Shown here piece by piece: positions 1-5,458 of a DNA stretch of 5,458 bases (positions are counted from its first letter, which is position 1; each line of letters starts with the position of its first letter). The stretch covers positions 1 to 5,458 of the forward strand of contig JANWHR010000001.1 in the NCBI GenBank assembly GCA_025450355.1, in the 5' to 3' direction. Position numbers and translations under genes: made by a program. The DNA is from Micropepsaceae bacterium. GTDB taxonomy: Bacteria; Pseudomonadota; Alphaproteobacteria; Micropepsales; Micropepsaceae. The notes below the pieces were generated by a model that made no database searches, was not told the DNA's origin, and was given only the letters and a program-made list of their open reading frames with translations.

Positions 1-5
1 AATTC

Positions 6-863
6 ATGCGAGTTGGCTTAATCATAAGTGTTGCGGCACTGGACGCGTTCGCCACGCTTTCTTTTTCACCGGCGCCGAACCCCGGCATCACCTTTAAAAA
101 GCTCAAAGACAACATCTACGTGGCGGAAGGTGGCGGTGGCAATTCCACAATCATCATCGGCCAGACCGGCGTTATCGTGGTTGACGCAAAGAACAGGCCA
201 CCCGACGGCAGGCAACTGGTCGATGAAATTCACAAGCTGACCAGCAAGCCACTGACGACCGTCATCCTGACCCACAGCGATCCGGACCATGTCCGTGGGC
301 TGGGGGGATTTCCCCAGGGTTTGACCATTATCGCCCACGAGAACGACAAGAAGGAAATCGAACAGGACCTCGCCGCCGGCGGGGACAAATCGCCACCGAG
401 AGATTATCTGCCCAACAAAATCGTGACGCAGATGCGCGAATCCCTGACGGTCGATGGCGTGAAGCTGACGCTCATCCATGTGGCGCCCGCGCACACAAGC
501 GGCGATCTCGCCGTTTATCTTCCCGATGACCGGATCGTCATCAGTGGGGATCTCATCGGCAATGGCGATCCGACTCTGCACCTCGAGAAAAACGGCAGCT
601 CAGAGGGCTGGATCCGGTTCGTCTCTGCGCTCGTGGACCTCGACGCGGATCGTTTTGTTTGCGGTCACGCCGATGTCGAAACGAAACAACAGGTGCGTCG
701 GATTCTGGCGAATACCGAAGCGAAGCGCGGCAGAATCGCGGACCTCGTCAAACAGGGCAAATCGCTCGACGAAATCAAACAGGCGTTCGGAGAGCCGTTA
801 AAGAATCCCTCGCGCTTCCCGAGTTTCACCGAAACAACCTACGAAGAACTGACCAGGAAATAA
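6..863 (+). CDS. MBL-fold metallo-hydrolase, probably exported
   Basis: This 285-residue protein has the metallo-beta-lactamase fold. Residues 28-61 form the N-terminal strands (NIYVAEGGGGNSTIII, then GVIVVDA with D60). The metal motif is H90-S-D92-P-D94-H95, followed by H163 (PAHTSGDL), D182 (ISGDL) and H221 (VCGHAD), which is the normal order and spacing for a dinuclear site. The second histidine of HxHxDH is replaced by D92. The C-terminal helices (about 225-285) resemble those of other MBL hydrolases. Residues 1-22 are mostly hydrophobic after R2 and end near SFSPAPN, so a signal peptide or membrane anchor is likely, although D13 and the weak positive end make it imperfect. Only five bases lie upstream and the frame is open there, so the true start may be outside the window and no ribosome binding site can be judged. 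Two in-frame TAA codons end the gene. The substrate is unknown; a lactone, thioester or phosphoester hydrolase are all possible. Confidence 0.85.
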   Translation: MRVGLIISVAALDAFATLSFSPAPNPGITFKKLKDNIYVAEGGGGNSTIIIGQTGVIVVDAKNRPPDGRQLVDEIHKLTSKPLTTVILTHSDPDHVRGLGGFPQGLTIIAHENDKKEIEQDLAAGGDKSPPRDYLPNKIVTQMRESLTVDGVKLTLIHVAPAHTSGDLAVYLPDDRIVISGDLIGNGDPTLHLEKNGSSEGWIRFVSALVDLDADRFVCGHADVETKQQVRRILANTEAKRGRIADLVKQGKSLDEIKQAFGEPLKNPSRFPSFTETTYEELTRK

Positions 864-864
864 T

Positions 865-889
865 AAAAAATCCCTCTCACCTTGAGGGA
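865..889 (-). terminator. Rho-independent terminator of the VOC gene
   Basis: Read on the minus strand, TCCCTC (889-884) pairs perfectly with GAGGGA (876-871) across a 7-base loop, and six T residues follow directly (870-865). This is a textbook intrinsic terminator about 85 bases past the VOC stop codon. Its T tract lies right against the MBL stop codons. The plus-strand version has no T run after the stem, so it probably serves mainly the VOC transcript. Confidence 0.65.
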
Positions 890-947
890 GAAGGCGGCCG
901 CCCGCACGTGCACTTTCGCACGCGCGCACTGGCGCGCGGGTGAGGGG
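871..947. repeat. GC-rich intergenic palindromic element (REP-like)
   Basis: The element fills most of the gap between two convergent genes. Outer arms CCCTCTCACC (872-881) and GGTGAGGGG (939-947) are inverted with one base missing. Inside lie a perfect hairpin, CGCGCGC (921-927) with GCGCGCG (932-938) around the loop ACTG, and two self-complementary blocks: GGCGGCCGCC (893-902, containing a NotI site) and GCACGTGC (904-911). From memory, elements with CCTTGAGGGAG and GGTGAGGGG ends recur in intergenic regions of many GC-rich proteobacteria, but this window has only one copy, so its repeat status is inferred. Confidence 0.5.
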
Positions 948-973
948 CACCGAAAGCAGTCTTAAGCGCTCCA

Positions 974-1774
974 TCACTCCGCGACGTCGATCAGGGCGCC
1001 TTCGATGTCCGTCAGGTGAAAACAGCCAAGCGGGCATTTCTGGAACAGCTTCAGCCGCGCCTCGCCTTCCGGGCCATAGCCCAGTGGCCTGCCATGCATC
1101 TGCGGGTTTTCGCCGATCAGGCTTTCCATGTCCTTCTTCACCTGTTCGACGGATTCCACTTTGAACCCGATATGGTCCAAGCCCGTGCGCGCGGGGTCCT
1201 GCCCGTAATAATCGCCGATCTTCCATGGAATGATCATCAGCGTGACGCGACTGTCGCTGAGATAGAAATTCCCATCCTGCCGGTTCTGCGGCGTCAGTCG
1301 GAACACCTCCGCATAAAACTCCGCGCATCTTTCCGCCCGTCGCGTGCGCATCGCGATATGGCTGATGTGCCGCGGACGGGCCTCACCGTCGAGTTCGGCA
1401 TAGACGTCCTTCTGGAAACCGATATTGCGCTGTGACAGATCGAACACGTTGCAGTCCGGATCGTGCGCCGAATAGGCTGCGAATGGGCGCACTGGCGGTC
1501 GCTTTACGGTCTCGAGCGTGGCATCGAATTTGTGGATTCGCGCAATGGCGTCGTCCAGATCATCGACCTCGATCCCAAAATGGTCCAGCCCGGAACAGCG
1601 CCCTTCGCGTCTGGGGATGCTGTTCAGCCCGACATAGCCATCGCCGACCACCACCGCGCGCGCGGGCCGCGGTTTGCTCGACGTCTTCATCCCGAACAGC
1701 GACTCATAAAAGCGCGCATTCACCGCATAATGGTCGGTTGCGATCGCAACGTGATTGAGCTTTGCCGGCATCAT
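974..1774 (-). CDS. Two-domain VOC family protein (glyoxalase/dioxygenase superfamily)
   Basis: The 266-residue protein consists of two tandem vicinal-oxygen-chelate modules. Module 1 (about 4-115) shows H8 (LNHVAIAT), H65 (LDHFGIEV) and D112 in DPDCNVFDLSQ. Module 2 (about 135-264) shows H139 (ISHIAMRT), H201 (LDHIGFKV) and D263 in IEGALIDVAE. These occupy the His-His-acid metal positions of the family, with Asp where Glu is usual. The size and two-module plan recall type I extradiol ring-cleavage dioxygenases, but their C-terminal signature is not evident, so I stop at the superfamily. The protein is probably cytoplasmic, with no signal peptide. The start is uncertain: two ATGs stand side by side (1774 and 1771), the second better spaced from a weak GAG. 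The open frame continues up to an ATG at 1942, but those 56 extra residues look unlike any VOC sequence. The gene is divergent from the receptor gene and convergent with the MBL gene. Confidence 0.88.
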   Translation of the reverse strand: MMPAKLNHVAIATDHYAVNARFYESLFGMKTSSKPRPARAVVVGDGYVGLNSIPRREGRCSGLDHFGIEVDDLDDAIARIHKFDATLETVKRPPVRPFAAYSAHDPDCNVFDLSQRNIGFQKDVYAELDGEARPRHISHIAMRTRRAERCAEFYAEVFRLTPQNRQDGNFYLSDSRVTLMIIPWKIGDYYGQDPARTGLDHIGFKVESVEQVKKDMESLIGENPQMHGRPLGYGPEGEARLKLFQKCPLGCFHLTDIEGALIDVAE

Positions 1775-1815
1775 TGTCTCGCGCCGCAGATTGCGAAAGT
1801 AACTTGTGAGGACAT
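1771..1815 (-). CDS. Possible 14-residue leader ORF coupled to the VOC gene
   Basis: On the minus strand an ATG at 1815 is preceded by GGAGAGGAAGC, a strong purine-rich ribosome binding site with GGAG (1826-1823) seven bases from the ATG. The frame encodes MSSQVTFAICGARQ and ends in TGA at 1773-1771. That stop overlaps the first VOC ATG (ATGA) and touches the second (TGATG), the classic geometry of translational coupling. The VOC ATGs themselves have only a weak GAG upstream. The peptide has no stretch of identical codons, so an amino-acid attenuation role is not evident. It could instead simply load ribosomes onto the VOC start, or the good site may be chance. Peptide production is unproven. 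Confidence 0.35.
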   Translation of the reverse strand: MSSQVTFAICGARQ

Positions 1816-1817
1816 GC

Positions 1818-1826
1818 TTCCTCTCC
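1818..1826 (-). promoter_or_regulatory. Strong Shine-Dalgarno site before the leader ORF
   Basis: GGAGAGGAA on the minus strand is the best ribosome binding site between the two divergent genes on this strand. It is correctly spaced for the ATG at 1815, which is out of frame with VOC, and about 43 bases from the VOC start, too far to serve it directly. Confidence 0.5.
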
Positions 1827-1876
1827 ACAGGTGGTAAAATCCGGATGGCGATAGCACGACGCCAGCCGAACGCCGC

Positions 1877-1882
1877 TGTCAA
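1877..1882 (-). promoter_or_regulatory. Perfect -35-like TTGACA upstream of the VOC gene
   Basis: TTGACA on the minus strand lies about 60 bases before the leader ATG, a fitting place for a promoter. The expected -10 window at 17 bases (TCGTGC) is a poor match. The nearest plausible hexamer is TGCTAT (1856-1851) at a 20-base spacing, overlapping GCTATC, which resembles the alphaproteobacterial GCTANAWC type. The non-standard spacing keeps this tentative; an activator-dependent promoter is one explanation. Confidence 0.25.
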
Positions 1883-1883
1883 G

Positions 1884-1914
1884 CTGTTGAATGTAACGGC
1901 CAAACAGATTGACC
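1884..1914. promoter_or_regulatory. Candidate operator dyads in the divergent promoter region
   Basis: GGCCAA (1898-1903) and TTGACC (1909-1914) form a near-palindrome with a 5-base spacer and 5 of 6 complementary positions. An overlapping inverted pair, CTGTT (1884-1888) and AACAG (1903-1907), has a 14-base spacer. Both lie next to the TTGACA hexamer, between two divergent genes, where a shared regulator would be expected to bind. No regulator gene is in the window, and such short dyads arise by chance. Confidence 0.2.
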
Positions 1915-2013
1915 TCCCCGGATTATTGCAAGACAGTCTCATTTTGGCGGGAGTCGATCTGCCGGGCTGGGCAGATTACCCTTGGGGGGGACCCGAATCG
2001 CGATTGTGCAGTC

Positions 2014-2082
2014 GGGGGCGCCTTGAGAGGGCACGCCCGGTGCTGCCGGATACCACCAGTGTCCGGGTGAAGGGGGAGCGCC
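2014..2082 (+). promoter_or_regulatory. Potentially structured 5' leader of the receptor mRNA
   Basis: Two helices compete for the bases at 2036-2038: GGGCG (2016-2020) with CGCCC (2034-2038), or CCCGG (2036-2040) with CCGGG (2063-2067). When the second forms, GGCGC (2017-2021) is free to pair with GCGCC (2078-2082) just before the ATG, enclosing the ribosome binding site. I recognise no known riboswitch class, and the conserved boxes of the cobalamin riboswitch are absent. The pairings were found by eye in GC-rich sequence, where chance helices are common. Confidence 0.3.
2071..2078 (+). promoter_or_regulatory. Ribosome binding site of the TonB receptor gene
   Basis: AGGGGGAG stands four bases before the ATG at 2083. 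Together with the clean signal peptide that follows, it fixes this start. Confidence 0.75.
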
Positions 2083-5000
2083 ATGAATCCACGGACATCG
2101 AAAGTTGCATCTCTTTTGGGCTCGGCATCCCTGCTGGCCATGATCGGCGCGGGTGCGTCCCAGGCGCAGCAATTGGCGCAGGCGCAATCGGCTCAGGCTG
2201 GTCCGTTGGAAGTGCCGGAGCAGGTCCTCGTCACGGGTTCGCTGATTCGCGGCACCGCAGCCGTCGGCGTTCCCGTGACGAATATTGGACCGCAGGATTT
2301 TGTCCAGACCGGCGCCCTGACCACCGCCGAGCTTTTTCGGACCGTTCCCGCAGCGGTCGTGTCACCGGGGCCGGTCGGCACAAACAACGGTGGCAACGCC
2401 GGCAGGGAGACAGAAGTCAGTCTCCGCAATCTGGATTCGAGTGGCGGATACCCTGTCCGTAGTCTGATGATGGTGGACGGTTATCGCTTTCCGCCACAGG
2501 GCGAGCACTCCGGCCAGCGCGATCCGTCGATCATTCCCGCGCTGGCCCTCGATCGCATCGACATACTCGTGGACGGAGCGTCGGCAACCTACGGCTCGGA
2601 TGCCGTCACTGGCGTGATCAATATCATCCTCAAGCGCGGCTATGAAGGCGCGGTCACCCAGCTGCGGACGACGGTGGCGGACGGCAAAACGGAATACCAG
2701 GCCTCCCAGCTATGGGGCCGGACCTGGGATGGCGGCGATATCACGCTGACCTATCAGTGGTCGGACAACACGCCGCTGAAGGGTAAGGACCGTTCGAATT
2801 TCACGCTCAATTTCAGTCCCTGGGGCCTGGACAACCGCATCCCGATCGCCTCCTCGATCCCGGCGACACTTTCGACGGGCAGCCCGTCCACGCCTGCGAT
2901 CGCCAGGGGAATAGGAACGGTTTGCAGCAATTGCTATGCCATTCCCGCCGGATCCGGCGCCAATTTCAATGGCTCGCTGAACAACGGTCTCGGGCCGCTC
3001 GCGCCCGGCAGCGGCCCCGGCGTTCTCAACTGGGCGGCCCTGGCCACCAATGGCGGTGCCGCCAATCCTGCCGCCGGTACGGCAAATGAAATCAATCCGT
3101 ATACGATCGGCTGGTATGACCCGGCGGTGCAGCAAAATTCCCTGGTGGCGACCGTCGATCAGCGCCTCACCCGCAACATATCCTTCTATGGTGAGGGGTT
3201 TTACACCAACAGACGGTTTGAAGTTGTCAATTTCGCCAACCAGTCCCCGGCGTCGACCCAGGACCTGTCGGTGCAGGTACCGACGGTGAACCCCTATTAC
3301 CCGATCGGCGCACCGGGCAATCTGGCCGTAAACTACAATATCGGTCTGGAAACGCCGCCATACACGGATGGCAATGAAATCGCCGACCGTTATCTGGCCG
3401 GGCTGAATTTCGATTTGCCGGCCAGTTGGGAAGGCAAGATTTATTATTCCGAAAGCTTTGACGGTACGCATACCAACGCGAATTCAGTCAATCAGAGTGC
3501 TGTATCGGCAGCGCTCGGTTGGACGATCCCGGCCGGATTTGCCATCGGCACGTCGCCTGCGGCCTCCACCTGGACCAGGCCCGCGACGGTCCCATATCTG
3601 AACCTGTTCTGTGATCCCCGCGCGTTTGCCTGCAATTCGCCCAACACGCTTCAGTACATCACGGGCCATCGGGTTGCGACCACGGATTTCTGGGTCAATG
3701 AAAAAGGCGTCAATTTCGACGGCCCCCTGTTTTCCCTGCCGGGTGGCGACGTCAAAGCCGCGGTTGGTGGCACGTACACGACGGAATCGTGGATGTACTC
3801 GCTGGCCGACAATACCAAGACTCCGAACCTGCTGGTGCCCCCCCTGAACGAATCCAGGCATCTGAATTTCTGGGCGGCATTTGTCCAGCTGAATATTCCG
3901 CTTGTCGGCGACGCCAATGCGTTCCCGCTTGTCCGGCGACTGGACGTCGAAGCCTCCTGGCGTCACGACCAGTACAGCGATTTTGGCGGCACCAGTAATC
4001 CGAAAATCGGCTTCAACTGGACGCTTTCGCAGGATTATGGCGTGATCGTCCGCGGCGATTGGGGCACATCTTTCCATGCACCCGGTTTCGCCGAACAGTC
4101 CGCAATTGTGGGCGATATCATCTCCGGGATTAATGTTCCCAACTATCCGGCAAACCGGACCGTCAGCCTGAACTGCAATCCGGACCCGAATTCACTGGCC
4201 GGCAGGCTGTTGAATCCGGGATCCGGCTTGACCGGTTGGAAAGGCGTTGTTGGAAACAACGGCACGGCGGGAATGACCTGCGGTGCGCGCGCCAATCCGA
4301 CCGGTTTGGGTATGTTTTCCACCGCGGGTGTTGCGATCCAGGATGGCCTTCGCAAATATGTAAACACCGCTGAGGCCGTGCTCCGCCCCGAAACCGCGAC
4401 GAACTACAACCTCACCGCCGAATTTGCCCCAACGGAATTCCTCAAGGGTCTGGATGTGCAGGCGACCTGGTATCAGGTGAAGATCAACAATGCGCTGACG
4501 CAGTTCGGCAATCCCAACAACAGTACGGTGAACAATCCCGCGCTTGGCTTCGCTTATATTGTGCCCACGGATATCGCGAAGGCCGGAGTCGATGTGGCCG
4601 GGTGCAGCAACAACAATACGCCAACCACCTGTCCCGAATTCGAGGCCATGGTCCGGGCTCTGCTGAGCGATCCGCAAAACCCGGTGCCCCCGGGCGCCCT
4701 CACCTCGGTGCTTTGGCTCAATGATGGCGCAATCGGAAATTTCGGCTGGATCAAGCAGCAGGGCATCGATTTCAACGCCAGCTATGATTTTGACGCGGGA
4801 AATCTCGGCGTGTGGAACGCCGGTATCGTCGGTACCTATTATCTGCATCAGTACTCGGCGAACAACGCGAGTGCGACAGTCCCGAATCCCGTAATCGTTG
4901 ACGATTTCAGCTCGGACGCCGGCACGGTTGGCGGGCTCAACCAGACCGCCTCGACACTAGACCCCAGGCTGCGATACCGGGCACGACTGGGCTGGAGCAA

Positions 5001-5382
5001 CGGGGCGTTTTCCGTCACCGGTTTTGTCAATTACGTCAGCCATTACTACAACAACCAGAACGCACCGCCCAATGTCAATTTCCAGTGCACCGCGGCCGGC
5101 GGTACGGCCGGTGGAGGGACGCTGCCCTGCGCCATCAGCAATTACACCGGCCTGGAGCCGTCCCTGTACACATTCGACCTGTCGGTGGGATATGACACCG
5201 GCGATTTGCCGGCGAATGCCTATCTCAAACATTTGGGCATTCAGTTCGTCATCCAGAACCTCCTGAACAGGCTGCCGCCGTTCGAGTACCAAATCGCCGC
5301 GGGGTCGGCACCCACGGCCTTTGACGTCACGAAAAGCGATATTGGGCGCACGTTCGGCATCATCCTGACCAAGACCTGGTGA
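2083..5382 (+). CDS. TonB-dependent outer-membrane receptor
   Basis: This 1099-residue receptor should import a substrate across the outer membrane using energy from TonB-ExbB-ExbD. The signal peptide is residues 1-28 (basic start with R4 and K7, hydrophobic core SLLAMIGAGA, cleavage after SQA). A TonB box follows at 46-52 (EQVLVTG). The plug (about 60-190) ends with the hallmark block RIDILVDGASATYGSDAV and then GVINIILKRG. The barrel fills the rest and carries FHAPGFAE (664-671, a form of the family's FRAPSxxE), LRPETATNYNL (767-777) and a C-terminal ...ILTKTW with the aromatic last residue needed for barrel assembly. There is no N-terminal signalling (STN) or carboxypeptidase-like domain, so regulation by a FecI/FecR-type pathway is unlikely. 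It is longer than the usual 600-900 residues because of long Gly/Asn/Pro-rich loops. All ten cysteines lie in the barrel as five local pairs. It is divergent from the VOC gene. The substrate cannot be read from the sequence. Confidence 0.95.
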   Translation: MNPRTSKVASLLGSASLLAMIGAGASQAQQLAQAQSAQAGPLEVPEQVLVTGSLIRGTAAVGVPVTNIGPQDFVQTGALTTAELFRTVPAAVVSPGPVGTNNGGNAGRETEVSLRNLDSSGGYPVRSLMMVDGYRFPPQGEHSGQRDPSIIPALALDRIDILVDGASATYGSDAVTGVINIILKRGYEGAVTQLRTTVADGKTEYQASQLWGRTWDGGDITLTYQWSDNTPLKGKDRSNFTLNFSPWGLDNRIPIASSIPATLSTGSPSTPAIARGIGTVCSNCYAIPAGSGANFNGSLNNGLGPLAPGSGPGVLNWAALATNGGAANPAAGTANEINPYTIGWYDPAVQQNSLVATVDQRLTRNISFYGEGFYTNRRFEVVNFANQSPASTQDLSVQVPTVNPYYPIGAPGNLAVNYNIGLETPPYTDGNEIADRYLAGLNFDLPASWEGKIYYSESFDGTHTNANSVNQSAVSAALGWTIPAGFAIGTSPAASTWTRPATVPYLNLFCDPRAFACNSPNTLQYITGHRVATTDFWVNEKGVNFDGPLFSLPGGDVKAAVGGTYTTESWMYSLADNTKTPNLLVPPLNESRHLNFWAAFVQLNIPLVGDANAFPLVRRLDVEASWRHDQYSDFGGTSNPKIGFNWTLSQDYGVIVRGDWGTSFHAPGFAEQSAIVGDIISGINVPNYPANRTVSLNCNPDPNSLAGRLLNPGSGLTGWKGVVGNNGTAGMTCGARANPTGLGMFSTAGVAIQDGLRKYVNTAEAVLRPETATNYNLTAEFAPTEFLKGLDVQATWYQVKINNALTQFGNPNNSTVNNPALGFAYIVPTDIAKAGVDVAGCSNNNTPTTCPEFEAMVRALLSDPQNPVPPGALTSVLWLNDGAIGNFGWIKQQGIDFNASYDFDAGNLGVWNAGIVGTYYLHQYSANNASATVPNPVIVDDFSSDAGTVGGLNQTASTLDPRLRYRARLGWSNGAFSVTGFVNYVSHYYNNQNAPPNVNFQCTAAGGTAGGGTLPCAISNYTGLEPSLYTFDLSVGYDTGDLPANAYLKHLGIQFVIQNLLNRLPPFEYQIAAGSAPTAFDVTKSDIGRTFGIILTKTW

Positions 5383-5458
5383 TCGCCGGCGACAGACTTC
5401 CCATCCCCCCTGAAGTGCGGCAAAAGCGATCCGGCGACCCATGCGGATGGCCGTGATA
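5383..5458. other. Downstream flank without a supported gene
   Basis: After the receptor stop comes the perfect palindrome TCGCCGGCGA (5383-5392), whose left part also matches CCGGCGA at 5431-5437 as an inverted repeat. No T run follows, so a terminator cannot be called. An ATG at 5441 opens a frame to the window end, but it has no convincing ribosome binding site and only six codons are visible. Confidence 0.4.

Noticed and set aside
1..6. Window begins with AATTC, as after EcoRI cleavage
   Set aside because: GAATTC also occurs inside the window (3480, 4188, 4435, 4636), so this is not a complete-digest fragment, and the first bases may be coincidental.
300..317. CTGGGG/CCCCAG perfect hairpin within the MBL gene
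   Set aside because: It lies inside well-supported coding sequence, has no T run, and is short enough to be chance.
66..581. Antisense frame within the MBL gene
   Set aside because: It is the complement of a clearly coding MBL gene and has no recognisable domain.
1775..1942. N-terminal extension of the VOC frame to the ATG at 1942
   Set aside because: The added 56 residues do not resemble a VOC N-terminus or a clean signal peptide, there is no matching ribosome binding site, and the first VOC strand begins just after the ATGs at 1774/1771.
1816..2082. Cobalamin or FMN riboswitch before the receptor
   Set aside because: The conserved boxes of these classes are absent; only a loose similarity such as GTCCGGGTGA was seen.
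1806..2462. Plus-strand open frame overlapping the receptor start
   Set aside because: It runs in another frame over the intergenic region and the receptor signal peptide and plug, has low-complexity Arg/Gly-rich composition, and no family motif.
2710..5442. Several long minus-strand frames inside the receptor gene
   Set aside because: They are antisense shadows of a GC-rich gene: rich in Arg and Gly, without motifs or ribosome binding sites.
5441..5458. Start of a next gene (ATGCGGATGGCC)
   Set aside because: There is no convincing ribosome binding site upstream and only six codons are visible.
1..5458. tRNA, rRNA, CRISPR array, transposase or attachment site
   Set aside because: No regularly spaced repeats, RNA-gene landmarks, transposase frames or flanking direct repeats were found.

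Overview
This looks like chromosomal DNA from a GC-rich Gram-negative bacterium, most likely an alphaproteobacterium of the sphingomonad, caulobacter or Rhizomicrobium type. I infer this from the GC-rich third codon positions, the style of the very long TonB-dependent receptor (TonB box of the form EQVLVTGSLI, plug ending in DGASATYGSDAVTGVINII) and the intergenic palindrome style. The genus cannot be fixed by eye.

Layout: a metallo-beta-lactamase-fold hydrolase on the plus strand (6-863); a 110-base convergent gap (864-973) holding a GC-rich palindromic element and a good intrinsic terminator for the opposing gene; a two-domain VOC (glyoxalase/dioxygenase superfamily) protein on the minus strand (974-1774), apparently preceded by a 14-codon leader ORF with the best ribosome binding site in the area (1771-1815); a divergent regulatory region of about 270 bases (1816-2082) with a TTGACA hexamer, an imperfect operator-like dyad, a seven-G tract and a potentially structured 5' leader; and a 1099-residue TonB-dependent outer-membrane receptor on the plus strand (2083-5382). 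The last 76 bases hold no gene that I can support.

Functionally, an outer-membrane importer sits head to head with a VOC metalloenzyme, with a probably exported MBL hydrolase next door. This would fit uptake and breakdown of one organic compound, such as an aromatic, lactone or ester substrate. No substrate can be read from the sequence, and the functional link is inference from position alone.

I do not see a clearly new multi-gene system. The observations most worth checking are the leader ORF overlapping the VOC start, the mutually exclusive pairings around the receptor's ribosome binding site, the five local cysteine pairs in the receptor barrel, the HxDxDH metal motif of the MBL protein, and the terminator built into the palindromic element.
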